This document shows, one piece after another, positions 42,188-51,741 of a stretch of DNA of 64,000 nucleotides; position 1 is the stretch's first letter; each line of letters starts with the position of its first letter. Position numbers and translations under genes: made by a program. Below the pieces are notes generated by a model. The model had not been told where the DNA came from. It saw nothing but the letters and a program-made list of their open reading frames with translations, and did no database searches. The DNA is from JAUYQR01 sp031415015 (lineage in GTDB: Bacteria > Pseudomonadota > Alphaproteobacteria > Rhodobacterales > Rhodobacteraceae), in contig JANOQT010000090.1 of assembly GCA_031415015.1 (NCBI GenBank), forward strand, positions 62,001 to 126,000, written 5' to 3'.

Positions 42188-43078
42188 ATGACCGCGAAGC
42201 CAGTGCGCCTGTTGCACAATATCAACGCCAAGATTGCGGCTGTTCCGATGGTGCTGACCACGCTGGTGGTCTTTCTTGGTGGCACGGTCTGGACGGTGAT
42301 CTATTCCTTTACGGACTCGAAACTGTTGCCGCGGTTGCGCTGGGTCGGACTGGATCAGTACGAGCGGTTGTGGTCGAACTCGCGCTGGCTGGTGTCGATC
42401 GAGAACCTGTTGTTCTTCGGGGTGATGTCGCTGGTATTCACCATTTCGATGGGGTTCCTGCTGGCCGTGCTGATGGACCAGAAGATCCGGTTCGAGGATA
42501 CGTTCCGCACCATCATGCTGTACCCCTTTGCGCTGTCGTTCATCGTGACGGGGCTGGTCTGGCAATGGATTTTGAACCCGCAGTTCGGCATTCAGGGCAT
42601 CGTGCGCGGCTGGGGGTGGGAAAGCTTTACCTTCGATCCGCTGAACAACCCCGACACAGTGCTGTACGGCCTGCTGATCGCCGGGCTTTGGCAGGGCACC
42701 GGGTTCGTGATGTGCCTGATGCTGGCAGGTCTGCGCGGCATTGACGAGGATATCTGGAAGGCCGCCCGGGTGGACGGCATTCCGACGTGGAAAACCTATC
42801 TGGTGATCATCATCCCGATGATGCGACCGGTGTTCATCACCACGCTGGTGATCGTGGCCAGCGGCATCATCCGGCTTTACGACCTTGTCGTGGCGCAAAC
42901 CTCGGGCGGGCCGGGGGGCAACGCCAGTCAGGTGCCCGCGATGTATGTCTATGACTACATGTTTCAGGCGCAAAATCTGGGGCAGGGCTTTGCTGCCTCC
43001 ACCATGATGCTGCTGAGTGTGTTGATCGTGCTGGTTCCCTGGGCCTATCTGGAGTTCGGAGGCAAGAAGCATGGCTGA
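42188..43078 (+). CDS. Sugar ABC transporter permease (MalF-type)
   Basis: Inner-membrane permease of 296 aa with six helices. The EAA loop that contacts the ATPase is EDIWKAARVDGIPTWKTYLVI. The start at ATG 42188 follows AAGGGGGG; a TTG three bases earlier is less likely. The gene overlaps the second permease by 8 bases. With the ATPase at 43996 it forms a CUT1-family importer whose binding-protein gene carries a stop codon. Confidence 0.92.
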   Translation: MTAKPVRLLHNINAKIAAVPMVLTTLVVFLGGTVWTVIYSFTDSKLLPRLRWVGLDQYERLWSNSRWLVSIENLLFFGVMSLVFTISMGFLLAVLMDQKIRFEDTFRTIMLYPFALSFIVTGLVWQWILNPQFGIQGIVRGWGWESFTFDPLNNPDTVLYGLLIAGLWQGTGFVMCLMLAGLRGIDEDIWKAARVDGIPTWKTYLVIIIPMMRPVFITTLVIVASGIIRLYDLVVAQTSGGPGGNASQVPAMYVYDYMFQAQNLGQGFAASTMMLLSVLIVLVPWAYLEFGGKKHG

Positions 43079-43991
43079 CGCGAGCGTGGCGCGGCCAGAC
43101 GGCCTTGCAATGACCGGCCCGCGCGGGACCAAACCGCGCAAGCGGCTGAGCGGGCGCAACATCATGCTGTACGGCATTCTGATCGTGGTCAGCCTGTATT
43201 ACATCCTGCCGCTGTGGGTGATGGTGATGACCTCGCTGAAGGGGATGCCGGAGGTACGGCTGGGCAATATTTTTGCGCCGCCGCTGGAGGTGACGTTCGA
43301 GCCATGGGTCAAGGCCTGGTCCACCGCCTGCACCGGGTTGAACTGTGACGGGCTTTCGCCCGGCTTCTGGAATTCGGTGATCATCACCGTGCCGTCGGTG
43401 ATCCTGTCGATCGCGATTGCATCGGTGAACGGCTATGCGCTGATCAACTGGAAGTTCAAGGGATCGGACCTGTTCTTCACCATCCTGATCTTCGGGTCGT
43501 TCATTCCCTATCAGATCATGCTGTACCCCATCGTGATCCTGCTGCGGGAAATGGGGCTGTATGGCACGCTGTGGGGGCTGGTGCTGGTGCATTCGGTGTT
43601 CGGGATGCCGATCCTGACGCTGCTGTTCCGCAACTATTTCAGTTCCATCCCGGAGGAGTTGTTCAAGGCGGCGCGGGTGGATGGCGCCGGGTTCTGGGGC
43701 ATCTATTTCCGCATCATGCTGCCGATGAGCCTGCCGATCTTCGTGGTGGCGCTGATCCTGCAAGTCACCGGGATCTGGAACGATTTCCTGTTCGGTGTGG
43801 TCTACACCAAGCCGGACCTTTATCCGATGACGGTGCAGCTGAACAACATCGTCAACTCGGTTCAGGGGGTCAAGGAATACAACGTCAACATGGCAGCGAC
43901 GCTGCTGACGGGGCTGGTTCCGCTGATCATCTATTTCCTGTCCGGGAAACTTTTCGTTCGCGGCATCGCCGCTGGTGCCGTGAAGGGCTGA
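43071..43991 (+). CDS. Sugar ABC transporter permease (MalG-type)
   Basis: Second membrane subunit, 306 aa, six helices. A cytoplasmic N-terminal tail rich in Arg/Lys precedes the first helix (NIMLYGILIVVSLYYILPLWV). The ATPase-contact loop is EELFKAARVDGAGFWGIYFRI. It overlaps the MalF-type gene by 8 bases and ends 4 bases before the ATPase gene, so the transporter genes are tightly coupled. Confidence 0.92.
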   Translation: MADASVARPDGLAMTGPRGTKPRKRLSGRNIMLYGILIVVSLYYILPLWVMVMTSLKGMPEVRLGNIFAPPLEVTFEPWVKAWSTACTGLNCDGLSPGFWNSVIITVPSVILSIAIASVNGYALINWKFKGSDLFFTILIFGSFIPYQIMLYPIVILLREMGLYGTLWGLVLVHSVFGMPILTLLFRNYFSSIPEELFKAARVDGAGFWGIYFRIMLPMSLPIFVVALILQVTGIWNDFLFGVVYTKPDLYPMTVQLNNIVNSVQGVKEYNVNMAATLLTGLVPLIIYFLSGKLFVRGIAAGAVKG

Positions 43992-43995
43992 ACAG

Positions 43996-45075
43996 ATGAC
44001 GCATTCCATTCAAGTCAAGGACCTGACGTTGAACTTCGGTTCCGTCTCAGTCTTGAAGAAGATGAACCTTGACGTGGCCGAGGGGGAATTCATCGTGCTG
44101 CTGGGCCCGTCAGGCTGCGGTAAATCCACGCTGCTGAACTGTCTGGCGGGGCTTCTGGATATCTCGGACGGGCAGATCTGGATCAAGGGCAAAAACGTCA
44201 CCTGGGCGGAACCCAGCGAGCGGGGCATCGGCATGGTGTTCCAATCCTACGCCTTGTATCCGCAGATGACGGTGCGGGGGAACCTGTCGTTCGGCCTGAA
44301 GAACGCCAAGATGCCCGCCGCCGAGATTGAAAAGCGGGTGGCGCGGGCGGCCGAGATTTTGCAGATCGGGCCACTGCTGGACCGCAAGCCCGGCGCGTTG
44401 TCGGGTGGGCAGCGCCAGCGGGTCGCCATCGGGCGGGCGCTGGTGCGCGATGTCGATGTGTTCCTGTTCGACGAGCCGTTGTCGAACCTGGACGCCAAGC
44501 TGCGATCCGAGTTGCGGGTCGAGATCAAGCGCCTGCACGAGCGGCTGAAGAACACGATGGTCTACGTGACCCACGACCAGATCGAAGCGCTGACCCTTGC
44601 CGACCGGATCGCGGTGATGAAGGGCGGGGTCATCCAGCAACTGGACGAGCCGCAGACCATCTACAACCGTCCTTCGAACCTGTTCGTGGCGGGGTTCATC
44701 GGTAGCCCCTCGATGAACTTTCTGGACGGGCGCACGGAGGACGGCGGAAAAACGTTCGTGTCGGGCGATGTGCGGATTGACCTTGCCGGGTATCAGGGCG
44801 GCGCGGTTCTGGAGCGGGATCAGGCGATTCTGGGGGTGCGGCCCGAGCATATCAGCATCCTGCACGAAGCGGTGCCGGGACGAACTATTCCCGCCGAGGT
44901 GGAGATTGACGAACATCTGGGGGCCGACAGCCTGCTGTGGCTGAAGGCAGCGGGCAAGGACATGTGCGTGCGCATTCCGGTGGAAGGGCGGCTGCCTGCG
45001 GGGACCAGGGTTCACCTTGGGTTGGAGATCGCCAAGGCCTCGTTGTTTGACACAAAGACGGAACAGAGGATCTGA
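43996..45075 (+). CDS. Sugar ABC transporter ATP-binding protein (UgpC/MsmX type)
   Basis: ATPase of 359 aa. Walker A is GPSGCGKST, the Q-loop is VFQSYALYPQM, the signature is LSGGQRQRVAIGRAL, Walker B is VFLFDEPLSNLD and the switch histidine is in VYVTHDQIEAL. A C-terminal TOBE/OB regulatory domain (about 235-359, ILGVRPEHISILHEA) is typical of CUT1 ATPases. It energises the permeases encoded just upstream. The beta-mannosidase gene begins 3 bases after its stop, linking uptake to intracellular hydrolysis. Confidence 0.95.
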   Translation: MTHSIQVKDLTLNFGSVSVLKKMNLDVAEGEFIVLLGPSGCGKSTLLNCLAGLLDISDGQIWIKGKNVTWAEPSERGIGMVFQSYALYPQMTVRGNLSFGLKNAKMPAAEIEKRVARAAEILQIGPLLDRKPGALSGGQRQRVAIGRALVRDVDVFLFDEPLSNLDAKLRSELRVEIKRLHERLKNTMVYVTHDQIEALTLADRIAVMKGGVIQQLDEPQTIYNRPSNLFVAGFIGSPSMNFLDGRTEDGGKTFVSGDVRIDLAGYQGGAVLERDQAILGVRPEHISILHEAVPGRTIPAEVEIDEHLGADSLLWLKAAGKDMCVRIPVEGRLPAGTRVHLGLEIAKASLFDTKTEQRI

Positions 45076-45078
45076 ACA

Positions 45079-47463
45079 ATGCTCGATCTGGCGGGCGTCT
45101 GGACGCTTTCGGATGAAAGCGGCGCCCATGTATTGCCTTTTGACCTGCCCGGCGACGGGATCACCGCGCTGCACCGCGCCGGGGTGATCCCCGACCCTTA
45201 TTGGGGGCGCAACGAATACGAGGTGCGCTGGGTATGCGAGCGTGACTGGGTGGCGCGGCGGACGTTCACGCATGACGGCGGCGCGGCTGTTCTGGTGATC
45301 GACGGGCTGGACACCGTGGCCGAGGTGCGGCTGAAAGGGTCGCTGGTGCTGAGTGCGGCGAATGCCTTTCGCCGCTACCGGGTGGATGTGACCGGGCATC
45401 TGCGCCGGGGCGAGAATGACGTCGAGATCACCTTTCGCAGTGCCGTGCGCGCGGCGGCCGAGGCGCAGGCCGGGATGCCCTTCCCCATTCCGTATCAGGA
45501 GGTCAACGGCCCCATTCCCAATGCCAACATGCTGCGCAAGCCGCAGTGCGATTTCGGCTGGGACTGGAATATCGCGCTGGGACAGTTCGGCGTTTGGGGG
45601 GCGGTGCGGCTGGAGCCGAAAGCCGCGCGTATTGCAGATGTGGTGGTCTCGCAAAGCCACCGAGCGGGGGTGGCTGAGGTGACGCTGGCCGTCCACGTCG
45701 AGGGGGTGGACGATGTGACGGCGACCCTGTGCGGGGTGACGCAGAGCGCAACGGTGCGAGCGGGCGTGGCGCGGATGGTGCTAACGATCCCAGAGCCGGA
45801 ATTGTGGTGGCCTGCGGGCCTTGGGCGCCAAGTGCTGCACGACCTGACGGTGACGGGGGGTGGCGCGGTGGCGGTGCGGCGGATCGGGCTGCGGTCAATG
45901 CGGCTGGTGTCGGAGCCGGACGTGGCGGGCCGGTCCTTTGGGGTAGAGGTGAACGGCGTGCCGGTGTTTGCGCGCGGCGCAAACTGGATCCCGGCGGATG
46001 CGTTGCACGGGCGGATCACGGTGGATGGTGTGCGCGGGCTGCTGCAATCCGCTGTCGATGCCAACATGAACATGATCCGCATCTGGGGCGGCGGGCGGTA
46101 TGAGCCGGACTGGTTCTATGACCTGTGTGACGAGATGGGGCTGATGGTCTGGCAGGATTTCATGTTCGCCTGCCATCTGTATCCGTCAACGCCTGAATTC
46201 CTGGCCGAGGTCGATGCCGAAGTGCGCGACGTGGTGGCGCGGATCAACCATCACGCCTGTCTGGCGGTGTGGTGCGGCGACAACGAATTGATCGGGGCGC
46301 TGACCTGGTTTCCGGAGTCGCGCAAGGACCGCGACCGCTATCTGGTGAATTACGACCGGCTGAACCGTACGGTCGAGGCGGCACTGCATTCGGTGCTGCC
46401 CGGCGCAAACTGGTGGCCTTCGTCGCCGTCACCCGGACCGATGGCGTTTGGCGATGCCTGGCATGACGATTCAAGCGGTGACATGCACTTCTGGAGCGTG
46501 TGGCACGAGGGCCGCGACTTCGACCATTACCGCGATGTCAGCCCGCGCTTTTGTTCGGAGTTCGGGTTCCAGTCCTATCCCTCGATGCAAGCGATCCGTC
46601 AGTTTGCCGGGCCGGAGGATTTCAACATTGCCGCCCCGGTGATGGAAAGCCACCAGAAGAACCTCGGCGGCAATGCGCGGATTGCCGAGACGATGTTCCG
46701 CTATTTCCGCTTTCCGGTGGACTTTGAAAGCTTCGTTTATCTGAGCCAAGTGCAGCAGGGCCTGGCGATCAAGACGGCGGTGACGCATTGGCGCAGCCTC
46801 AAGCCGCATTGCATGGGGACGCTGTACTGGCAGTTGAACGACACCTGGCCGGTGTGCAGCTGGTCAAGCCTTGATCATGGCGGCAACTGGAAACTGCTGC
46901 ACCACATGGCGCGTGAGTTTTACGCACCGGTGCTTGTGACAGCGGTGCCCGTGCCTGACGGGATCGTGCTGCGGGCGGTCAATGACACCCGTGAGGCCGT
47001 GGTGTTGGAGGTGGACCTCTACGCTGTCGCCATGTCGGGCGGTATCCGGTCGCTGGGTAAGCATCATACACATGTCCCAACGGACAGCGCCGTCGACGTG
47101 GTGCGATTGGCCCCGGATGCGCTGGGCCCCAACGAGGTGCTATCGTTCACCTGGCGTCAGGCAGGCCAGCCGCATCAGGGTGATGTTTTTGCGCCGAAAC
47201 CGTGGAAGGCCTACGATCTGCCCGTGACCATGCTGACCCACAACGTCGAGGCGCTGGCCAGCGGCTGGCAGATCACCGTCGAGGCCGATCATCCGGCGTT
47301 CTTTGTGGCGCTGGAGGCGGACCAGCCCGGCCGGTTCAGCCAGAACGCCTTTGCGCTGTTCCCGGGCACTCCGGTCACAATCACTTTCACGCCCGGGGCC
47401 CACGGCCCGGCACCGCATTTCACCGTTCGCGACCTTCGGGCCGCGACCTATGGTCAGACCTGA
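45079..47463 (+). CDS. Beta-mannosidase (GH2)
   Basis: Glycoside hydrolase of 794 aa with the GH2 layout: N-terminal jelly-roll (1-180), Ig-like middle, TIM barrel (about 275-600) and C-terminal beta domains. The acid/base residue is E403 (WCGDNELI) and the nucleophile E494 (FCSEFGFQSYPS), both matching beta-mannosidases. No signal peptide is present, so it acts in the cytoplasm on imported oligosaccharides such as beta-mannosides. It is embedded in the transporter operon, 3 bases after the ATPase and 13 bases before the next gene. Confidence 0.93.
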   Translation: MLDLAGVWTLSDESGAHVLPFDLPGDGITALHRAGVIPDPYWGRNEYEVRWVCERDWVARRTFTHDGGAAVLVIDGLDTVAEVRLKGSLVLSAANAFRRYRVDVTGHLRRGENDVEITFRSAVRAAAEAQAGMPFPIPYQEVNGPIPNANMLRKPQCDFGWDWNIALGQFGVWGAVRLEPKAARIADVVVSQSHRAGVAEVTLAVHVEGVDDVTATLCGVTQSATVRAGVARMVLTIPEPELWWPAGLGRQVLHDLTVTGGGAVAVRRIGLRSMRLVSEPDVAGRSFGVEVNGVPVFARGANWIPADALHGRITVDGVRGLLQSAVDANMNMIRIWGGGRYEPDWFYDLCDEMGLMVWQDFMFACHLYPSTPEFLAEVDAEVRDVVARINHHACLAVWCGDNELIGALTWFPESRKDRDRYLVNYDRLNRTVEAALHSVLPGANWWPSSPSPGPMAFGDAWHDDSSGDMHFWSVWHEGRDFDHYRDVSPRFCSEFGFQSYPSMQAIRQFAGPEDFNIAAPVMESHQKNLGGNARIAETMFRYFRFPVDFESFVYLSQVQQGLAIKTAVTHWRSLKPHCMGTLYWQLNDTWPVCSWSSLDHGGNWKLLHHMAREFYAPVLVTAVPVPDGIVLRAVNDTREAVVLEVDLYAVAMSGGIRSLGKHHTHVPTDSAVDVVRLAPDALGPNEVLSFTWRQAGQPHQGDVFAPKPWKAYDLPVTMLTHNVEALASGWQITVEADHPAFFVALEADQPGRFSQNAFALFPGTPVTITFTPGAHGPAPHFTVRDLRAATYGQT

Positions 47464-47476
47464 AAGGACACCGATC

Positions 47477-48226
47477 ATGCCATCCTATCAACTTTATTCC
47501 TCGCGCAACTTTCCGCCGCTGTCGGACACGCTGACGATGCTGGCGGGGCTGGGGTATCAAGACGTCGAGGGCTTCGGCGGGTTGTACGCCGATGATGCAA
47601 AGCTGGCAGCCACAGCGGCGGGGCTGAAGGCCACCGGGTTGAAGATGCCCACGGCGCATTTCGGTATCGACATGCTGGAGGGCGATCCGGCCCGGGTCCT
47701 GACCATTGCCCGGATGCTGGGGATCAAGCGGATTTATTGCCCGCATCTGATGCCCGACCAGCGGCCTACGGATGGCCCCGGCTGGCGGGCGTTCGGTGCA
47801 CGGCTGGAGGCGGCGGGGCGGCCCTACAAGGCGGCGGGGATCGGCTTTGGCTGGCACAACCATGACTTCGAGTTTGTGGCCACCCCGGATGGTGCCATCC
47901 CGCAGGCCGAGATTTTGGCGGGCGGGCCAAGCCTCGAATGGGAAATGGACGTGGCCTGGGTGATCCGGGGCGGGGCGGACCCGGTGCAATGGATCCGGCG
48001 CTACGGCCCCCGTATCACGGCGGCGCATGTCAAGGATATTGCCCCGGCGGGGGAGAATACAGATGAGGACGGCTGGGCCGATGTCGGCCACGGCGCGGTG
48101 GATTGGGCCAGCATGATGGCAGCCCTGCGTGCCGTCGGCTGCAAGCATTTCGTCATGGAACATGACAACCCGTCAGACCACGCCCGCTTTGCCAAGCGGT
48201 CGATCCTGGCACTTCGGATGATTTGA
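47477..48226 (+). CDS. Sugar phosphate isomerase/epimerase-like TIM-barrel protein
   Basis: Xylose isomerase-like TIM barrel of 249 aa, shorter than the paralogue at 38439. Metal-ligand candidates lie in FGWHNHDFEFVA, LEWEMDVAWVI, TAAHVKDI and HFVMEHDNPSDH. AAAGGA precedes the ATG at 47477; the frame upstream overlaps beta-mannosidase and is not conserved. It is followed directly by a dehydrogenase gene, repeating the epimerase-dehydrogenase pairing of the leftward operon. Confidence 0.88.
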   Translation: MPSYQLYSSRNFPPLSDTLTMLAGLGYQDVEGFGGLYADDAKLAATAAGLKATGLKMPTAHFGIDMLEGDPARVLTIARMLGIKRIYCPHLMPDQRPTDGPGWRAFGARLEAAGRPYKAAGIGFGWHNHDFEFVATPDGAIPQAEILAGGPSLEWEMDVAWVIRGGADPVQWIRRYGPRITAAHVKDIAPAGENTDEDGWADVGHGAVDWASMMAALRAVGCKHFVMEHDNPSDHARFAKRSILALRMI

Positions 48227-48234
48227 GGGACATG

Positions 48235-49365
48235 ATGACAAACCTTGGGATCGGCATCATCGGATGCGGCAATATCTCGACGTCGTACCTGCGGCTTGCG
48301 CCTTTGTTCAAAGGGCTGGAAGTGCGCAGCGTGGCAGACGTGAACATGGACACGGCGCGCGCGCGGGCGGCGGAGTTCAACACGGCGGCGCAGTCGGTCG
48401 ATGACCTGCTGGCCAACCCTGCGGTGGATGTGGTGATCAACCTGACCATCCCGGACGCGCATTATGCAGTGACAAAGCGCATTCTGGAGGCGGGCAAGCA
48501 CGCCTATTCCGAAAAGCCACTGGTGTTGACGCTGGAGGAAGGCGTGACGCTGCGCGATCTGGCCCGGGCGAAGGGGCTGGCGGTCGGCTGTGCGCCCGAC
48601 ACCTTTCTTGGCGGATCGCATCAGCAGGCGCGGGCGGTGCTGGACGAGGGGCGGATCGGCACGGTCACGGCCGGCTGCGCGGCGGTGTTGAACCACGGGA
48701 TGGAGCATTGGCATCCGAGCCCGGATTTCTTTTTCCTGCCCGGTGCCGGTCCGATGCTGGACCTTGGGCCGTATTATGTGGCCAACCTGATCAACCTCCT
48801 TGGCCCGGTGCGGCGGGTGGGCGCGCTCACCTCATCTGCGCAGTCCGAGCGAGTGATTTCCAACGGTCCGCGCAACGGCGAGACGGTGCCGGTCAAGACG
48901 CCGACCAACATCCATGCGCTGCTGGAGTTTGCCAACGGCGCGACGATCAACCTGTCAACCTCGTGGGATGTCTGGCACCACAAGCGCAACCATTTTGAAC
49001 TCTATGGCACCGAAGGCACGTTGTATGTGCCCGACCCCAACTTCTTTGGCGGCACGGTCGAGGTGGCGGGGCGTGACGGCGTGGTGACGGCGCTGGAGCC
49101 GTGGGATCACCCGTTCGGCAAGATCAACCAGAACCACAACGGCCGCGATCTGGCCAACTATCGCACTGCCGGACTGGCCGACATGGTCGCGGCCCTGCAG
49201 GGTGGCCGCGACGCGCGCTGCTCGCTTGAGCGGACGCTGCACGGGGTGGAGGTGATGACAGCCTGTCTGAAATCCGGGGAAACCGGGCAGTTCGTGACGC
49301 TGACCACGACCTGTACGCGGCCTGCAGCACTGGGCCCCGATGAGGCGCGGGCGCTGCTGGTCTGA
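48235..49365 (+). CDS. Gfo/Idh/MocA-family dehydrogenase
   Basis: NAD(P)-dependent oxidoreductase of 376 aa. The nucleotide-binding motif is LGIGIIGCGNISTSYLRLAP and the catalytic lysine lies in HAYSEKPLVLTLEEG (EKP). MLDLGPYYVANLINLLGP is the active-site aspartate/tyrosine segment. The ATG at 48235 has GAGGG 5 bases upstream; a TTG at 48223 and an ATG at 48232 are alternatives. It is distinct from the dehydrogenase at 37268, so the locus has two oxidation steps or two substrates. Confidence 0.9.
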   Translation: MTNLGIGIIGCGNISTSYLRLAPLFKGLEVRSVADVNMDTARARAAEFNTAAQSVDDLLANPAVDVVINLTIPDAHYAVTKRILEAGKHAYSEKPLVLTLEEGVTLRDLARAKGLAVGCAPDTFLGGSHQQARAVLDEGRIGTVTAGCAAVLNHGMEHWHPSPDFFFLPGAGPMLDLGPYYVANLINLLGPVRRVGALTSSAQSERVISNGPRNGETVPVKTPTNIHALLEFANGATINLSTSWDVWHHKRNHFELYGTEGTLYVPDPNFFGGTVEVAGRDGVVTALEPWDHPFGKINQNHNGRDLANYRTAGLADMVAALQGGRDARCSLERTLHGVEVMTACLKSGETGQFVTLTTTCTRPAALGPDEARALLV

Positions 49366-49370
49366 CACCG

Positions 49371-49422
49371 CCGGGGGGCTTCGCACCCCCCGGACCCCCT
49401 GCGGGATACTTGCGCCAAGATG
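49371..49422 (+). repeat. Intergenic hairpin/tail repeat, copy 3
   Basis: Hairpin CCGGGGGG/CCCCCCGG (49371-49393, loop CTTCGCA) is followed by ACCCCCTGCGGGATACTTG and CGCCAAGATGAA. It sits inside the operon between the dehydrogenase and GH43 genes, where it might lower downstream transcription or stabilise the upstream mRNA. Confidence 0.6.
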
Positions 49423-49434
49423 AATGGGTAGGCC

Positions 49435-51009
49435 ATGGTTGCTGACAACCCGATCCTTCGGGGCTTCAACGCAGACCCCAGCTTTTGCCGGGTCGGCGAG
49501 GATTACTACATCGCCACCTCGACGTTCGAGTGGTATCCGGGGGTGCAGATCCACCATTCGCACGATCTGGTGAACTGGACGCTGGTGGCGCGGCCCTTGC
49601 GGCGGGCGAGCCAGCTGGACATGCGCGGCAATCCTGACAGTTGCGGGGTCTGGGCCCCGTGTCTTTCCCATGCCGATGGCAAGTTCTGGCTGGTCTATAC
49701 CGACGTCAAGCGGCTGGACGGCGCGTTCAAGGATGCACACAATTACATTGTTACTTGCGAGACAGTGACCGGGGACTGGTCGGACCCGGTTTATGTGACC
49801 TCGTCAGGATTTGACCCCTCGTTGTTTCATGATGCGGACGGGCGGAAGTGGTTCGTCAACATGCGGTGGAACCACCGGGAAAAGGGCACAGGGCTGAACC
49901 CGGCGAATGACCGGTTCGACGGGATAGAATTGCAGGAATGGCATCCGGAGCAGGGCCTTTTGGGCGAGGTTTCTACCGTCTACGTGGGCACCGATCTGGG
50001 CCTGACCGAAGCGCCGCATCTGTTTGCCCGTGGCGGCTGGTACTACCTGACAACGGCGGAGGGCGGCACCGGCTATGACCACGCCGTGACGCTGGCCCGG
50101 TCGCGCGACATCCGGGGGCCGTATGAGACGCACCCGGCCAAACATGTGATCACCGCGCGGTTCAACCCGGAAAACCCTGTTCAGCGAATGGGGCACGGGC
50201 AATATGTCGAAGGGCATGACGGGCGGCACTGGCATTCGTATCTGTGCGGGCGCCCGCAACAGGGGCCGCGCGGGCTGTTCTGTGCGACGGGGCGCGAGAC
50301 GGGGCTGGCCGAGATGGTCTGGCGCGATGATTGGCTGTGGCTGAAGGACGGCGGGGTTCTGCCGCCGAGGACCATTGACCTGCGCGCAAGCCGGGTTCCT
50401 GCGGTACCGGTCACGCGTGATTTTCGGGGGCCAGATCTGCCGCCGGAATTTCAGTGGCTGCGCACGCCAAATCCCGAACGGTTGTTCACAATGACGGGAA
50501 GCGCGCTGCGTCTGATTGGCCGCGAAAGCCTTGGATCGTGGTTCGAGCAATGTCTTGTCGCGCGGCGGCAGGAAGAGCCGGCCTATGTGGCAGAAGCTGA
50601 TTTCATCTCCGATCCAGCCACTTGGCAGCAGGCAGTTGGTCTGATCACCTACTACAACCGTCACAAGTTTCATGCAGCACTGATCACGCGTGCGCAAGGC
50701 GAACGGATGGTCACATTGGTCTCTTGTCTTGGCGATTGGCCAGGTGAGGCGCTGACGTTTCACGGGCGGGTGCCGGTTGCGGACGGTTCGGTAACCCTTG
50801 GCGTCACGGTCGACGGCGCGTCCCAACGCTTTACGGTGAATGGGTCAACGGTCGGCCCGGCACTGGACGCATCGCTGATCTCGGACGAAGGCGGACGGGG
50901 GGAACATGCGTCGTTCACCGGGGCTTTTGTGGGCGTTGTAGCGTATGATCTGACGGGGCAGGGCTGGTCAGCGGATGTGACGCGGTTCCGGTATGAGAAC
51001 CGGATTTGA
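49435..51009 (+). CDS. Glycoside hydrolase family 43 (beta-xylosidase-like)
   Basis: Enzyme of 524 aa with the GH43 five-bladed propeller followed by a C-terminal beta-sandwich (from about 330), the arrangement of XynB-type beta-xylosidases. The catalytic base is D14 (GFNADPSFCRV), the pKa modulator D127 (SSGFDPSLF) and the general acid E192 (GLTEAPHLF). No signal peptide is seen, so it should act on imported oligosaccharides. GGTAGG precedes the ATG. Arabinosidase activity is possible. Confidence 0.9.
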   Translation: MVADNPILRGFNADPSFCRVGEDYYIATSTFEWYPGVQIHHSHDLVNWTLVARPLRRASQLDMRGNPDSCGVWAPCLSHADGKFWLVYTDVKRLDGAFKDAHNYIVTCETVTGDWSDPVYVTSSGFDPSLFHDADGRKWFVNMRWNHREKGTGLNPANDRFDGIELQEWHPEQGLLGEVSTVYVGTDLGLTEAPHLFARGGWYYLTTAEGGTGYDHAVTLARSRDIRGPYETHPAKHVITARFNPENPVQRMGHGQYVEGHDGRHWHSYLCGRPQQGPRGLFCATGRETGLAEMVWRDDWLWLKDGGVLPPRTIDLRASRVPAVPVTRDFRGPDLPPEFQWLRTPNPERLFTMTGSALRLIGRESLGSWFEQCLVARRQEEPAYVAEADFISDPATWQQAVGLITYYNRHKFHAALITRAQGERMVTLVSCLGDWPGEALTFHGRVPVADGSVTLGVTVDGASQRFTVNGSTVGPALDASLISDEGGRGEHASFTGAFVGVVAYDLTGQGWSADVTRFRYENRI

Positions 51010-51067
51010 TCACATCTTGATTGCCGGGGCATTGCCGTCATAAAGGAGGGCAGCAAAGGGAGCCCCG

Positions 51068-51727
51068 ATGGACGCCGACACCCGCAAGATCCCCAGCCAC
51101 GAGGTCACCTATGCGCGGCTGCGCGACATGATCCTGTATGGCCATCTTGCGCCGGGTGCGCCGGTGACCATTCAGGGACTGATTGCCGATCTGGGCGCAG
51201 GCATGACCCCGGTGCGCGAAGCGATCCGGCGGTTGACGGCGGAAGGCGCGCTGCTGCCGCAGGGCAATCGCCGCGTGGCGGTGCCGCAGATGACGGCGGG
51301 GATGCTGGATCAGGTGGCCTTTGCCCGTTTGACGATTGAGCCGAAGCTGGCGGAACTGGCGGCGGTGCATCTGAGCGGGCCGCTGATCGACCGGCTGCAG
51401 GCGCTGGACAACACCGTCGACCGCGCCATCCGACAGGGCGATATCCCCGCCTATCTGGCCGCGAACCACGCCTTCCACTTTGCGTTGTACGAGGCGTCAG
51501 GGGCCGGGGTGCTGGTGGACATCGCGCAATCGCTGTGGCTGCGCTTTGGCCCGTCGCTGCGGGTGGTTTGCGCGCGCTATGGTCAGGCCGCATTGCCGGA
51601 CCGCCACTCCGAAGCTTTGGCGGCGATGCGGGCGGGGGATACGGTGGCATTAGCTGGGGCCATCGAGCGGGATATTGCGCAAGGCGTCGATCAGGTGCGG
51701 CTGGCCATTGCCGAGGGCGAAATCTGA
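51068..51727 (+). CDS. GntR-family (FadR/FCD-type) regulator
   Basis: Regulator of 219 aa. The winged helix covers residues 10-75 (TYARLRDMILYGHLAPGAPVT, MTPVREAIRRLTAEGAL). A helical FCD effector domain follows, with metal-binding candidates in NHAFHFALYEASG and a later RHSEALAAMRAGD. It precedes an omega-aminotransferase gene by 115 bases on the same strand. Overlapping palindromes in that gap (51742-51762) are probable binding sites. Control of the aminotransferase, and perhaps amine or polyamine catabolism, is inferred. Confidence 0.9.
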   Translation: MDADTRKIPSHEVTYARLRDMILYGHLAPGAPVTIQGLIADLGAGMTPVREAIRRLTAEGALLPQGNRRVAVPQMTAGMLDQVAFARLTIEPKLAELAAVHLSGPLIDRLQALDNTVDRAIRQGDIPAYLAANHAFHFALYEASGAGVLVDIAQSLWLRFGPSLRVVCARYGQAALPDRHSEALAAMRAGDTVALAGAIERDIAQGVDQVRLAIAEGEI

Positions 51728-51741
51728 CGTCTAGCCAGGGC

